Shown one piece after another: positions 47,033 to 54,583 of a stretch of DNA of 64,000 nt. Origin of the DNA: a virus. The number at the start of each line of letters is the position of its first letter. The stretch's first letter is position 1. Made by a program: the position numbers and the translations under genes. The notes beneath the pieces were generated by a model, which saw nothing but the letters and a program-made list of their open reading frames with translations, was not told the DNA's origin and ran no database searches. The stretch is from the IMG/VR virus record IMGVR_UViG_3300032782_000005, positions 1 to 64,000 of that record. The stretch is one strand, 5' to 3'.

Positions 47033-47658
47033 AGATAATTGAGTGCGAGCAGGGCAGTTCTGAGTGGTTTGAGGCTCGAAAAGGCGTTCCGACAGCTTCA
47101 AGATTCGGCATGGTCCTGACTGCGAAGACGATGCGCTTATCGGCCCAGGCCGACGAACTCATAAACCAACTTATAGGAGAAAAGTTATCTCTGATTCCGC
47201 CCGAAGGCGTTGAGCATTTTACAAATCGCGCTATACGCTGGGGCGAGCAGACCGAGGACGAGGCGCGCGCTTGGTATTCGCTAGAGACGAACCATGATGT
47301 GCAGCAGGTCGGCTTTTGCCTCACCGACGACGGACGTTTCGGCTGTTCGCCTGACGGCCTGATTGGCGACGACGGCGTTTTGGAGTTGAAGTGCCCCCAG
47401 GCGGCGACCCAGGTGTCCTATCTGCTGGCAGGCGGCCTTCCCAGCGAATATCGCGCCCAGTGCGCCGGCGCGTTGATCGTCACAGGCCGTCCATGGCTCC
47501 ATTTTGTCTCGTACTCGCCCGGCCTGCCGCCATTGCTCGTCAAGGTCCAACGGGACGAATACGTGGAAAAACTCGCCGCCGCCCTGGAGGAATTCCACAT
47601 CCGCTACCAGGACGCCCTCGAACGCATCACGTCGATGGGTGGAGGGAGGGGCGAATGA
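47029..47658 (+). CDS. yqaJ-like: YqaJ-type viral recombinase (alkaline exonuclease)
   Basis: 209 residues, ATGA overlap with the HNH gene. SEWFEARKGVPTASRFGMVL and GFCLTDDGRFGCSPDGLIGDDGVLELKCP contain the catalytic D and E-x-K of lambda-exonuclease-like nucleases. It resects double strands for the ERF annealer: together they form the phage Red-like recombination system. The first 60 codons are A/T-rich next to the HNH insertion. Confidence 0.9.
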   Translation: MKIIECEQGSSEWFEARKGVPTASRFGMVLTAKTMRLSAQADELINQLIGEKLSLIPPEGVEHFTNRAIRWGEQTEDEARAWYSLETNHDVQQVGFCLTDDGRFGCSPDGLIGDDGVLELKCPQAATQVSYLLAGGLPSEYRAQCAGALIVTGRPWLHFVSYSPGLPPLLVKVQRDEYVEKLAAALEEFHIRYQDALERITSMGGGRGE

Positions 47659-48041
47659 ACGTCGGCGATCTGACCCACCGGCAGCGCGAATTCCTGTGCG
47701 CCATCTGGGATTTTCTCGTCTACCAGGGCGAGTATCCCACCGTGCGGCAACTATGCGATCTCCTAGACATCAATTCGCCCAACGGCGTCATGAGTCACAT
47801 CATGTATTTGAAGAAAAAGGGCTTTGTGGAATGGCACGGCAAACATCGTGGCGTCGGCGATGGGCGGCCTTCACGGGCGCGCTGCGTCCGCCTCAGCGGC
47901 GTTCGGATGAGACCCGTTTTTGACGACACATTGGATGGCCAGGAGATGCGCAAGGTGATCTGCGAGCCTGTCTGCGCAGCAACCGCTGGCCCTCATGAGT
48001 CGTCAGCGTCGGCCATGACAGGAGAACCCGAATTAGCTTAA
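47655..48041 (+). CDS. LexA-type winged helix protein without protease domain
   Basis: 128 residues, ATGA overlap. LTHRQREFLCAIWDFLVYQGEYPTVRQLCDLLDINSPNGVMSHIMYLKKKGFVEW is close to the LexA N-terminal DNA-binding domain. The C-terminal half lacks the Ser-Lys protease and is low in known motifs. It could act as a constitutive repressor or a dominant LexA mimic. Candidate binder of the palindromic repeats. The start of the next gene is 60 bases downstream. Confidence 0.75.
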   Translation: MNVGDLTHRQREFLCAIWDFLVYQGEYPTVRQLCDLLDINSPNGVMSHIMYLKKKGFVEWHGKHRGVGDGRPSRARCVRLSGVRMRPVFDDTLDGQEMRKVICEPVCAATAGPHESSASAMTGEPELA

Positions 48042-48100
48042 AGTCGTCCATACACAAATGATACGAACCGTGTCTAGTAGGTTCACAAGGGAGCGAAGCG

Positions 48101-49159
48101 ATGGCAGTTGCAGCACGATCGGTGCCGATCTCCAAAATTCGTCTCAGCGACGGTACGCAGACGCGCGTGAAGACCGACCCGGATGTCGTGGCGGACTACG
48201 CGGAACACGCGCAGGAGCTTCCGCAGGCCGAGGGCGAGGACCCCATCGTTCTCTTCACCGAGGACGAGGAGGCGTACTGGCCCGGCGCGGGTCATCACCG
48301 CATCCCGGCTCTGGCAAGCGCCGGCTACGAACACATCAAGGCCGACGTGCGCAAAGGGACGCAAAGGGACGCAAAGCTCTACAGCCTGGGCTCCAACGCC
48401 GCCCACGGCCTTCAACGGACGCGCGCCGACAAGCGCCACATGATCGAAGCCTTGTTGGAAGACGACGAGTGGTCGCAATGGTCCAGCCGCGCCATCGCCG
48501 ATCACCTGCACGTCTCCCACCCTCTCGTCGAGGAAGTCCGGGCTGGCAAAAATGGACAAATGGGAGAGGATAAAAAATCAACTGGTAAAATTTCCAGCAC
48601 CCGCACCTCCAAGTCGGGGAAGCAGGTGCCGGCCTCGCGCGGCCCAAAATGCCCGAAGTGCGCCAAGGCAAAGGAGCGCGACCCCAACTGCGCCGCGTGC
48701 AAGAAGCTTCAGGACGAGGCGGAGAAGAAGCGGACGGCCGCTCAGTTCGAGAAGGACCGCCTCAAGCAGGAGCAGGCTGAGAAGAAGGCCCAACGCGAGC
48801 GAGCTGCGCGCGAGGTCAAGGAGCGTCGGGAGGCTGAGAAGGAAAAGAAGGCCGAGGCCCGGCGTCTCGCAGCCGAGCAGAAGGCGCGCGAACGCGAGGA
48901 GGAGAAAACCCGCAAGGAGGTCGCCAAGGCGCAAAGGGAACTGGCCGCCGAAACGCGCCGCAAGGAACGAGAGGCGATGGCGACGGGCAAACCGATTTAC
49001 GACGACCCCAAGGTCCACGCCGCGATCATCGGCCTGTCCCGCCTGTTCAACGACCGGGCTACGGCGTTGAAACAGCAGAAATCCCTCCTGTTCGCCGCCG
49101 TGCGGCAGGGGATGGACATTGTTCTAAAGGCGTGGGAAGCGTGGAGGAAGGCCAAATGA
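48101..49159 (+). CDS. ParB/sulfiredoxin-fold protein with HTH and coiled coil
   Basis: 352 residues. VPISKIRLSDGTQTRVKTDPD ... PIVLFTEDEEAYWPGAGHHRIPALASAG is the ParB N-terminal domain with GHHR in place of the usual GERR/GxxR motif. Residues about 105-150 (SSRAIADHLHVSHPLVEEVR) form the ParB-type HTH. A zinc-ribbon-like PKCPKCAKAKERDPNCAACKK is followed by a very long Lys/Glu/Arg coiled coil and a C-terminal helix pair. A decayed palindromic repeat is read in frame right after the HTH. No ParA is visible. Suggests a DNA-bound regulator, possibly of the repeats. Confidence 0.7.
   Translation: MAVAARSVPISKIRLSDGTQTRVKTDPDVVADYAEHAQELPQAEGEDPIVLFTEDEEAYWPGAGHHRIPALASAGYEHIKADVRKGTQRDAKLYSLGSNAAHGLQRTRADKRHMIEALLEDDEWSQWSSRAIADHLHVSHPLVEEVRAGKNGQMGEDKKSTGKISSTRTSKSGKQVPASRGPKCPKCAKAKERDPNCAACKKLQDEAEKKRTAAQFEKDRLKQEQAEKKAQRERAAREVKERREAEKEKKAEARRLAAEQKAREREEEKTRKEVAKAQRELAAETRRKEREAMATGKPIYDDPKVHAAIIGLSRLFNDRATALKQQKSLLFAAVRQGMDIVLKAWEAWRKAK
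48579..48600 (+). repeat. Decayed copy of the palindromic repeat
   Basis: CAACTGGTAA, AA, TTTCCAGCAC: four differences from the consensus. Read in the ParB-like gene as STGKISST, the same phase as the in-frame copies at 12862 and 21934. The gene lies close to the candidate binders. Confidence 0.6.
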
Positions 49160-49404
49160 GTTGCCCGACGTGCGATCACACGATGCACAACCTCGGCGTC
49201 ACGTATTACTGGTGTCCGCGCTGCGGGACGATACAGCAGTCGCTGGACTTCAAGCCGTTCAACGTCAATGTTCCGAAACTGGTGGGTCGGTGCCGACAAT
49301 ATGAGTGCATTCCTGTTCCGTTCAACGTGCAACCACTGCTCGCATCCGAGTGGCAGCGCCTGGGAATCGCGGAGTCGATCAACAAGCCGGAGGACAGGTC
49401 GTGA
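49156..49404 (+). CDS. Zinc-ribbon protein, 82 aa
   Basis: ATGA overlap with the ParB-like gene. CPTCDHTMHNLGVTYYWCPRCGT is a clear zinc ribbon; the C-terminal half is mixed. GTGA overlap with the helicase gene, so it may be its partner. Confidence 0.6.
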   Translation: MSCPTCDHTMHNLGVTYYWCPRCGTIQQSLDFKPFNVNVPKLVGRCRQYECIPVPFNVQPLLASEWQRLGIAESINKPEDRS

Positions 49405-50954
49405 GCGACGCCCGCGAGCGATGGACCCATCAGAAATTTGCCCTCGCCGAGGCCATGCGCCGCATGGAAGCAGGAGCGAAGAGAATCTGCGTTACAACCC
49501 CCACCGGCGGCGGCAAGAGCCTCATAATCTGCGACCTGATCGAGCAGGCCGTCGCAAGAGAATGCAAGGCCGTGCTTTACACCAACCGGAGACTCCTCAT
49601 CAACCAGTTGGAGCGGGTTCTGGAAGGCCACGGCATCCGCTTCGGCGTCCGGGCTGCCGGGCATGAGGATCGGCGCGAGTTGGACGTGCAGGTGTCCTCG
49701 CTTCCGACCGAGAACGCCCGCGTGTTCAAGAGCGAGAAGTGGGACCTGCATGGGAACGGCAAGCCGATCCTCGTGATCGTTGACGAGGCGCATTTGAACA
49801 AGGGCGAGGTCGCTCAAAAAGTCCTGAACAGGCACGTCGAGGACGGGAGCGCCTGCATCGGCTTCACGGCGACGCCAATTGGGCTGAAAGGCGTCTACGA
49901 CGAACTGGTGATCGCCGGCACGCCGTCAGAACTCCGCCAGTGCGGCGCCCTGGTCCCCGCTTATCACTACGGCATCGACGAGCCGGACATGAGCAACTTT
50001 CGGCAGAACGTGAAGACGGGGGAATTCTCCGAAGGGGACGTGCGCAAGGCCATCATGACCAAGTGCATCTTCGGCCGCGTCCTCGAACACTACCGAGCCT
50101 TGAACCCGGACGGCAGGCCGACGATCCTGTTCGCGCCCGGCGTGAAAGAGAGCGTCTGGTTCGCGCAACAACTGTGCGAGGCCGGCGTCAGGGCCGCGCA
50201 CATCGACGGGGAAGGAGTTTGGGCCGACGGGGAATACGAGCGCGGCGGCGACCGGGAGCGAATCCTGCGCGCTTGCATGGGCGGCGAGGTCGTTCTGTGC
50301 AACCGCTTCGTGGCCCGCGAAGGGCTGGACCTGAAGCCGGTGAGCCATTGCATCCTTGCGACCGTGATGGGCTCGCTCCAGTCGTATTTGCAAAGCGTGG
50401 GGCGCGTCTTACGAGCCTGCCAGGGCAAGGAGCGGGCAAGTATCCAAGATCATGGCGGCCACTTCTGGCGGCATGGCAGCGTCAACGCCGACCGCGAATG
50501 GAAACTGGAGTACACCGAGAACATCCTGTCCGGCATGAGGGCGGAGCGGTTCACGGAGAAGAAAGAGCCCGAGCCGATCCGCTGCCCCAAGTGCGGCCTG
50601 GTCCGCGCCGCCGGCCCCCTGTGCAAGGGTTGCGGCTTCGAGTCCACCAAACGGACGCGGATGGTCATGCAGCAGGACGGGACGCTCGTGGAGCACGAAG
50701 GCGACATCTTCAAGCCGAGGCGCGTCAAGCAATTCCAGAACACGGAGCAAATCTGGATCAGGTGCTACTACCGGGCGAAGAACTCGAAGAACCGGATGAC
50801 CTTCAGGCAGGCGGCTTCACTCATGAATTACGAGGAGCATTACTGGCCTCCCAACAACCTGCGCTTCATGCCCAAGGAAGCGCTGGATTGGTACAACGCC
50901 GTCGCCGATGTGCCTGTCGAGCGCCTGATCGGCGGCAAACAGGAGGCAGGATGA
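49401..50954 (+). CDS. SF2 DEAD/H-box helicase
   Basis: 517 residues from GTG. Motif I TTPTGGGKS, Ia YTNRRLLINQLE, II VDEAH, III GFTATP, then C-terminal motifs ILFAPGVKESV, FVAREGLDLKPVSHCILATVM, and QSVGRVLRACQGK (motif VI). A zinc ribbon IRCPKCGLV with LCKGCGF follows near residue 395-415. Such helicases unwind DNA at the phage replication fork or help recombination. It lies in the ERF/clamp region. Confidence 0.9.
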   Translation: MSDARERWTHQKFALAEAMRRMEAGAKRICVTTPTGGGKSLIICDLIEQAVARECKAVLYTNRRLLINQLERVLEGHGIRFGVRAAGHEDRRELDVQVSSLPTENARVFKSEKWDLHGNGKPILVIVDEAHLNKGEVAQKVLNRHVEDGSACIGFTATPIGLKGVYDELVIAGTPSELRQCGALVPAYHYGIDEPDMSNFRQNVKTGEFSEGDVRKAIMTKCIFGRVLEHYRALNPDGRPTILFAPGVKESVWFAQQLCEAGVRAAHIDGEGVWADGEYERGGDRERILRACMGGEVVLCNRFVAREGLDLKPVSHCILATVMGSLQSYLQSVGRVLRACQGKERASIQDHGGHFWRHGSVNADREWKLEYTENILSGMRAERFTEKKEPEPIRCPKCGLVRAAGPLCKGCGFESTKRTRMVMQQDGTLVEHEGDIFKPRRVKQFQNTEQIWIRCYYRAKNSKNRMTFRQAASLMNYEEHYWPPNNLRFMPKEALDWYNAVADVPVERLIGGKQEAG

Positions 50955-51151
50955 AGACTGAGCAGGAAATACGCAAGGTGATGGCCGATTTGCGGGACAT
51001 AATCAGCAGATGTCCCTGTGATGCGAGTAAGTGCGAGCCATGCCAAATCAAGGCTGCATTTCTATGCGCCTTGGAATGGGTTCTCGATGAGGCCGGCGTT
51101 GTAGGAGATTCGGCCATAGAAAAAGTCGCCGCCATGGCGAGGCGCACATGA
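50951..51151 (+). CDS. Hypothetical protein, 66 aa
   Basis: ATGA overlap. Helical with a Cys cluster (IISRCPCDASKCEPCQIKAAFLCALEW) that may bind a metal. Unknown role. Confidence 0.45.
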   Translation: MKTEQEIRKVMADLRDIISRCPCDASKCEPCQIKAAFLCALEWVLDEAGVVGDSAIEKVAAMARRT

Positions 51152-51393
51152 AAACGCCCGAGGACCTTCTATCCGCCTTCTCCGACGAACTCTACGGCTT
51201 CGCGCTGTCGGCGTTCGCCGAGGAGCACGCGACGCGCGGCAACCTTTCGGCTCAGGGCCGATGGATGAAGCAGCGGATGATTCAGGCGAGAAGCCTGCTC
51301 CTGCGCATCCACGCCTTCGTCACGGAATCAAAACCCGAACCCAAGCCGGCTCCCAGCGGGACGCCGGCTCAAACCCCAGCGAGGAAAACATGA
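51148..51393 (+). CDS. Hypothetical helical protein, 81 aa
   Basis: ATGA overlap. Helices SAFSDELYGFALSAFAEEHA and GRWMKQRMIQARSLLLRIHAF, then a Lys/Pro-rich disordered tail. No recognised family. Confidence 0.45.
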   Translation: MKTPEDLLSAFSDELYGFALSAFAEEHATRGNLSAQGRWMKQRMIQARSLLLRIHAFVTESKPEPKPAPSGTPAQTPARKT

Positions 51394-51524
51394 AACAGGC
51401 AGTAGAGGAAAAGCCCAAGGGCGCCGTCGTCACCGACCCCGAAGCCGTGGCCCTGGCCCGGATCGCCAAGGCGTTGCAAGCCGAGCAGACGGAGAAGGTG
51501 AATGGACTCGACCCGCGCGACTGA
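51390..51524 (+). CDS. Hypothetical small protein, 44 aa
   Basis: ATGA overlap. Helix-rich (AVVTDPEAVALARIAKALQAE). Function unknown; its size makes it a weaker call, supported by the coupled junction. Confidence 0.4.
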   Translation: MKQAVEEKPKGAVVTDPEAVALARIAKALQAEQTEKVNGLDPRD

Positions 51525-51532
51525 GGGACATG

Positions 51533-51802
51533 ATGCAAGGACGCTGGTTTTCGTGGGACGACCTCGCCAAGAAGGATGATGAGATGACAACGCAAACTCG
51601 CCAATGCCCATTTGACGGCTGTGCAAGGCGAATTCGGCCAGAGATTTTCGCCTGCCGCTCTCACTGGTTCAGTCTCAATGGGCGCCAGAAGGCGGCGATC
51701 TGGTCCGCCTATGAAGCATGGAAAACTGGAAATATTGACGGAGACGAGTTGCGCCGTCGCCAAAAGGCGGTACTTGATGAAGTTCAGGGAAAGGCATCAT
51801 GA
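51533..51802 (+). CDS. Zinc-binding-like protein, 89 aa
   Basis: The second of two adjacent ATG codons is five bases after GAGGG; ATG 51530 and ATG 51584 are alternatives. CPFDGCARRIRPEIFACRSHWFSL has Cys and His ligands and FSLNGRQKAAIWSAYEAWK looks like a conserved core of small phage proteins. C-terminal helix. Unknown. Confidence 0.5.
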   Translation: MQGRWFSWDDLAKKDDEMTTQTRQCPFDGCARRIRPEIFACRSHWFSLNGRQKAAIWSAYEAWKTGNIDGDELRRRQKAVLDEVQGKAS

Positions 51803-52158
51803 ATCGTCGCCACTGGATGCGAAAAAAGCCTCGACGAAAGAACAGGGGTGTCGTGCCGGACAACGAGGCGCTGCTGGACGAGTTCCGCTTCAAGCCGCGT
51901 TGCGAATGGTGCGGGCGTCTCATGTGCAACGAGCGCCTGCACCCCCACCACATCTTCGGTCGGGGAATGGGCGGCTGGTCGCGGATGGATGTTCGGATCA
52001 ACCTTGTGGGGCTGTGCGCGGAAGACCACGCCGCGCACCATAACGGCCAGCGCCCCTTGACCATCGACCTCTTGGCCATCGTCGCGGCCAGAGAGAAGAC
52101 GACGCAAGACGCCATCCGCGACGAGATCAACTGCCTGCGCTGGGGGAGGCGAGCATGA
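51799..52158 (+). CDS. HNH-like nuclease-domain protein, 119 aa
   Basis: ATGA overlap. CEWCGRLMCNERLHPHHIFGRGMGGWSRMDVRINLVGLCAEDHAAHH contains a CxxC zinc pair, the HH and N-x-x-x-L-C-x-x-x-H-x-x-H layout of HNH enzymes. C-terminal helices. Unlike the three homing-type HNH genes it has no hairpin leader and is coupled into the replication operon, so it is probably a real component of it. Confidence 0.7.
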   Translation: MNRRHWMRKKPRRKNRGVVPDNEALLDEFRFKPRCEWCGRLMCNERLHPHHIFGRGMGGWSRMDVRINLVGLCAEDHAAHHNGQRPLTIDLLAIVAAREKTTQDAIRDEINCLRWGRRA

Positions 52159-52460
52159 GCGTGTTCGCCGCCGCCTGTGAGGCAGCCGGACTGTCGCGCC
52201 CTGAGCCGGAATACCGCTTCTGCAAGGATCGCCGATGGAGGGCGGATTGGGCCTTCCTCAAAGAGAAGGTCGCCGTGGAGATTCAAGGCGGTCTCCACGT
52301 TGGCGGCCGACATACCAGAGGAGCCGCGCTGGAGCGCGAGTACGAGAAACTGAACGAGTTGGCGATCATGGGCTTCCGGGTGCTGCTCGTGACGCCGGAA
52401 CAGTTCGAGCGCGGCGATGTCGTCGGACTTGTTGCCCGAGCCGTCTGCGCCAAGGAGTAA
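52155..52460 (+). CDS. PD-(D/E)xK nuclease-fold protein (Vsr/DUF559-like), 101 aa
   Basis: ATGA overlap. RWRADWAFLKEKVAVEIQGG gives D and E-x-Q of a PD-(D/E)xK core, followed by GRHTRGAALEREYEKLNELAIMGFRVLLVTPEQF, a motif common to phage and planctomycete enzymes of this size. May cleave branched or mismatched DNA during phage replication; activity not proven by sequence alone. Confidence 0.7.
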   Translation: MSVFAAACEAAGLSRPEPEYRFCKDRRWRADWAFLKEKVAVEIQGGLHVGGRHTRGAALEREYEKLNELAIMGFRVLLVTPEQFERGDVVGLVARAVCAKE

Positions 52461-52465
52461 TCACG

Positions 52466-52666
52466 ATGCCCCAGAATGCAGAGGGCGCCATTGCCGGTCA
52501 TTATCGCGCTAGACTGGCGATTCGCTCCCAGGCAGAGATCGCAGCCTCTTGGGGCGTCTCGCGGGCGCGCGTGGAGCAGATCGAGCAGACGGCGCTCGCC
52601 AAACTCCGTCGGCATCCGGTGATGCGAAGATTGGCGAAAGAGTACGGAATCGAAATACAGGAGTGA
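52466..52666 (+). CDS. Sigma region 4-like HTH protein, 66 aa
   Basis: ATG after AATCACG. RSQAEIAASWGVSRARVEQIEQTALAKLRRH is like sigma70 region 4.2 (helix-turn-helix contacting the -35). Only region 4 is present, so it may modify host polymerase specificity (similar to other phage region-4 appropriators) or act as a repressor. A good candidate for control of the repeated phage promoters. Confidence 0.6.
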   Translation: MPQNAEGAIAGHYRARLAIRSQAEIAASWGVSRARVEQIEQTALAKLRRHPVMRRLAKEYGIEIQE

Positions 52667-52669
52667 CCC

Positions 52670-52912
52670 ATGCGAGCCTTCTGGACCCCGCCCTTCCTGT
52701 TCGACCCGATCCCCGTCAACCTCGTCGGCAAGGAGTTGGTCGGGGAGTTCGGAGTCGTGCCGCTCAACGAGGAAATCGTGGTCGTCAGGGACGTTTCGGG
52801 TGGTGAGGAGGAGCCTTGGCGCGACCTGCATCTCCTGATCGACAAAGGCTACTGGAACACCCGCATCGCCCTGGAGTCTGAAATCAGCAAAGGAGTCTTC
52901 CCATGCGTCTGA
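52670..52912 (+). CDS. Hypothetical protein, 80 aa
   Basis: ATG after a GGAGTGACCC stretch. Mixed alpha/beta (VVPLNEEIVVVRDVSGGEE, DLHLLIDKGYWNTRIAL). Overlaps the clamp gene by ten bases. Unknown function. Confidence 0.45.
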   Translation: MRAFWTPPFLFDPIPVNLVGKELVGEFGVVPLNEEIVVVRDVSGGEEEPWRDLHLLIDKGYWNTRIALESEISKGVFPCV

Positions 52913-54033
52913 GCATTCCCCGCGCGCTCCTGGCCAAGGCCGTCGGGCTTGTGGCCCGAGCGCTGCCGTCCAAGTCCATCAAGCCGATCCTCGACGGCAT
53001 CCTGATCCGGGCCACCGATAAACTCTCTCTCTTCGCCACCGACCTCGAAATCGGCTGCCGCGCCGAGACATTCGTACTGGAGGTCGAGGAGCCCGGCGAG
53101 CCCGGCGAGGCAATTCTTCCAGGCGAGCAGATCGTCAAACTTCTCTCCGAAACGGACGACGAGCGCGTCAGGATCGAGGCCAACGAGAAGGACGTTCGCG
53201 TCGTGACGGACTCGGCGGACTTCCACCTGCCCGCGAGCAATCCAGCGGACTTCCCGCTCTGGCCCGATTTCCCGACCGAGAAGCGTCACGAAATCGCCGC
53301 CGACGAATTGGCGACCTTGATCCGCCATGCCATATTCGCGGCAGCGAAGAAGGGAGGCGCGGTCGGCGCGTTCGCCTTCACTGGCGTCGGCTGGAGTTGC
53401 GGAGAAGGGAAACTGGAACTGGCGGCGATGGACAGATACCGCTGCGCCGTGGATGAGCGCCCCTGCGCGGCGTTCAACGGCCATAGACCGGAAAAGATTC
53501 CGGTCGTGCCAAGAAAAGCGATGGACCTGCTCGCCTTGATGGTCAGCAATGCCGAGAAGGATGATGTCGCCTCGGTGAGTTTCCGCCCTAACGACGCACT
53601 CTTCCGCTGCGGCGGCTTCTCGGTTTACACGAGGCTGATCGCCGGCTGCTTCATTGAAGTAGCGAGGCAACTACCAAAGGGAAAGCACGACGAGGCTGTC
53701 ATCAACGCTGCCGCACTCGCCAAAGCATTGAAACAGGCCCGCCTTACGACCGGCGCAGAATGGGACAACCGCGTCGTCTTCTCGTTCGCGAAGAACCGGC
53801 TTACGCTGGAGAGTCAGGGTAAAGGCCGCTCCAAGATCGAACTGGCCTGTGGTTGGACTTCCAAGGACATGAAGGTCGCCATCCCGCCCGAGCGCGTCTC
53901 CGACTTTCTCGCCATCCTCGATGAAGGCGCGGAGATCAGGATGCAGATATTCTCCCCCGACGCGCCCATCCTCTGCCGGGTCGGGGAAACGCACCGATTC
54001 TTGGTCTCCCCATTGGCCATGACGAAATCCTGA
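52903..54033 (+). CDS. dnaN: DNA polymerase III beta sliding clamp
   Basis: 376 residues, the normal length. It shows the three-domain repeat of bacterial clamps: MRLSIPRALLAKAVGLVARAL, KPILDGILIRATDKLSLFATDLEIGC, DFHLPASNPADFPLWP, AMDRYRCAVDERP, and the end VSPLAMTKS. A phage-encoded beta clamp would recruit host or phage polymerase to its replisome. No polymerase or clamp loader is visible. Followed by a promoter for the fibre module. Confidence 0.9.
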   Translation: MRLSIPRALLAKAVGLVARALPSKSIKPILDGILIRATDKLSLFATDLEIGCRAETFVLEVEEPGEPGEAILPGEQIVKLLSETDDERVRIEANEKDVRVVTDSADFHLPASNPADFPLWPDFPTEKRHEIAADELATLIRHAIFAAAKKGGAVGAFAFTGVGWSCGEGKLELAAMDRYRCAVDERPCAAFNGHRPEKIPVVPRKAMDLLALMVSNAEKDDVASVSFRPNDALFRCGGFSVYTRLIAGCFIEVARQLPKGKHDEAVINAAALAKALKQARLTTGAEWDNRVVFSFAKNRLTLESQGKGRSKIELACGWTSKDMKVAIPPERVSDFLAILDEGAEIRMQIFSPDAPILCRVGETHRFLVSPLAMTKS

Positions 54034-54063
54034 TTGCACCGACCCCCCATTCTCGCCTATCCT
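54034..54063 (+). promoter_or_regulatory. Sigma70-like promoter, leaderless type
   Basis: TTGCAC (54034-54039), 18-bp spacer, TATCCT (54058-54063), then seven bases to the ATG at 54071; no ribosome site. Starts at the stop of the clamp gene, so it begins the second fibre module. Confidence 0.55.
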
Positions 54064-54070
54064 CTCTCTC

Positions 54071-54274
54071 ATGCACCAACCGCGCCTGGACGTGAGCGTC
54101 GTGGCTGAAAGAAGGCCCGATGGACGGTACGAGGTCTTCTTGTACGACCCAGGAGACCATCGCGCCGCCAAGATTGGGCACGTCGTCGAGCCGTGGGAAA
54201 AGGACGCGACGATGGCCAGGATCGCGGATCAGGCGCGGGCCAACGGAATGCGCGTCACGTTCCGAACCGTATAG
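54071..54274 (+). CDS. Hypothetical protein, 67 aa
   Basis: Leaderless-type ATG. Beta strands (LDVSVVAERRPDGRYEVFLYD, HVVEPWEKDATMARIADQA) and a short end. Soluble; unknown. First gene of the fibre module. Confidence 0.5.
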   Translation: MHQPRLDVSVVAERRPDGRYEVFLYDPGDHRAAKIGHVVEPWEKDATMARIADQARANGMRVTFRTV

Positions 54275-54294
54275 CACTTCTTCAAGGAGCCTCT

Positions 54295-54582
54295 ATGCAG
54301 CAGCGACTTGATCTCGTTTTCACCGTCCCCGTGGCCGGTCTATTGACTGAGTCGCAATTCACCGTCCCCACGCAGGAACCGAACGCTGGCTCCTACCAAC
54401 TGCCCTCGCCGACTGGCGGCGTCGCACCATACTCATGGGGCATCACGCCTGGCCAGACGCCGCCGACGGGCTGGGCGATCTCCGCAAGCGGTCTGCTATC
54501 GTGGACGGCCGCCGCCGGTGCTGCCGCCGCCGGCACGACCGTTACCGTGAACTGGGTCAGCGTCTACGACAGCGGGAGTTGA
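54295..54582 (+). CDS. Ig-like structural protein, 95 aa
   Basis: ATG after AAGGAGCCTCT. LPSPTGGVAPYSWGITPGQTPPTGWAISASGLLSW matches the pattern of 'putative Ig' (bacterial Ig-like) domains, and TVNWVSVYDSG completes the sandwich. Such domains decorate capsids or fibres by binding carbohydrate. Confidence 0.65.
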   Translation: MQQRLDLVFTVPVAGLLTESQFTVPTQEPNAGSYQLPSPTGGVAPYSWGITPGQTPPTGWAISASGLLSWTAAAGAAAAGTTVTVNWVSVYDSGS

Positions 54583-54583
54583 C

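Noticed and set aside
48352-48377. Triple GACGCAAAG direct repeat
   Set aside because: In-frame codons of the ParB-like gene (KGTQRDAK); too short to be a separate element.
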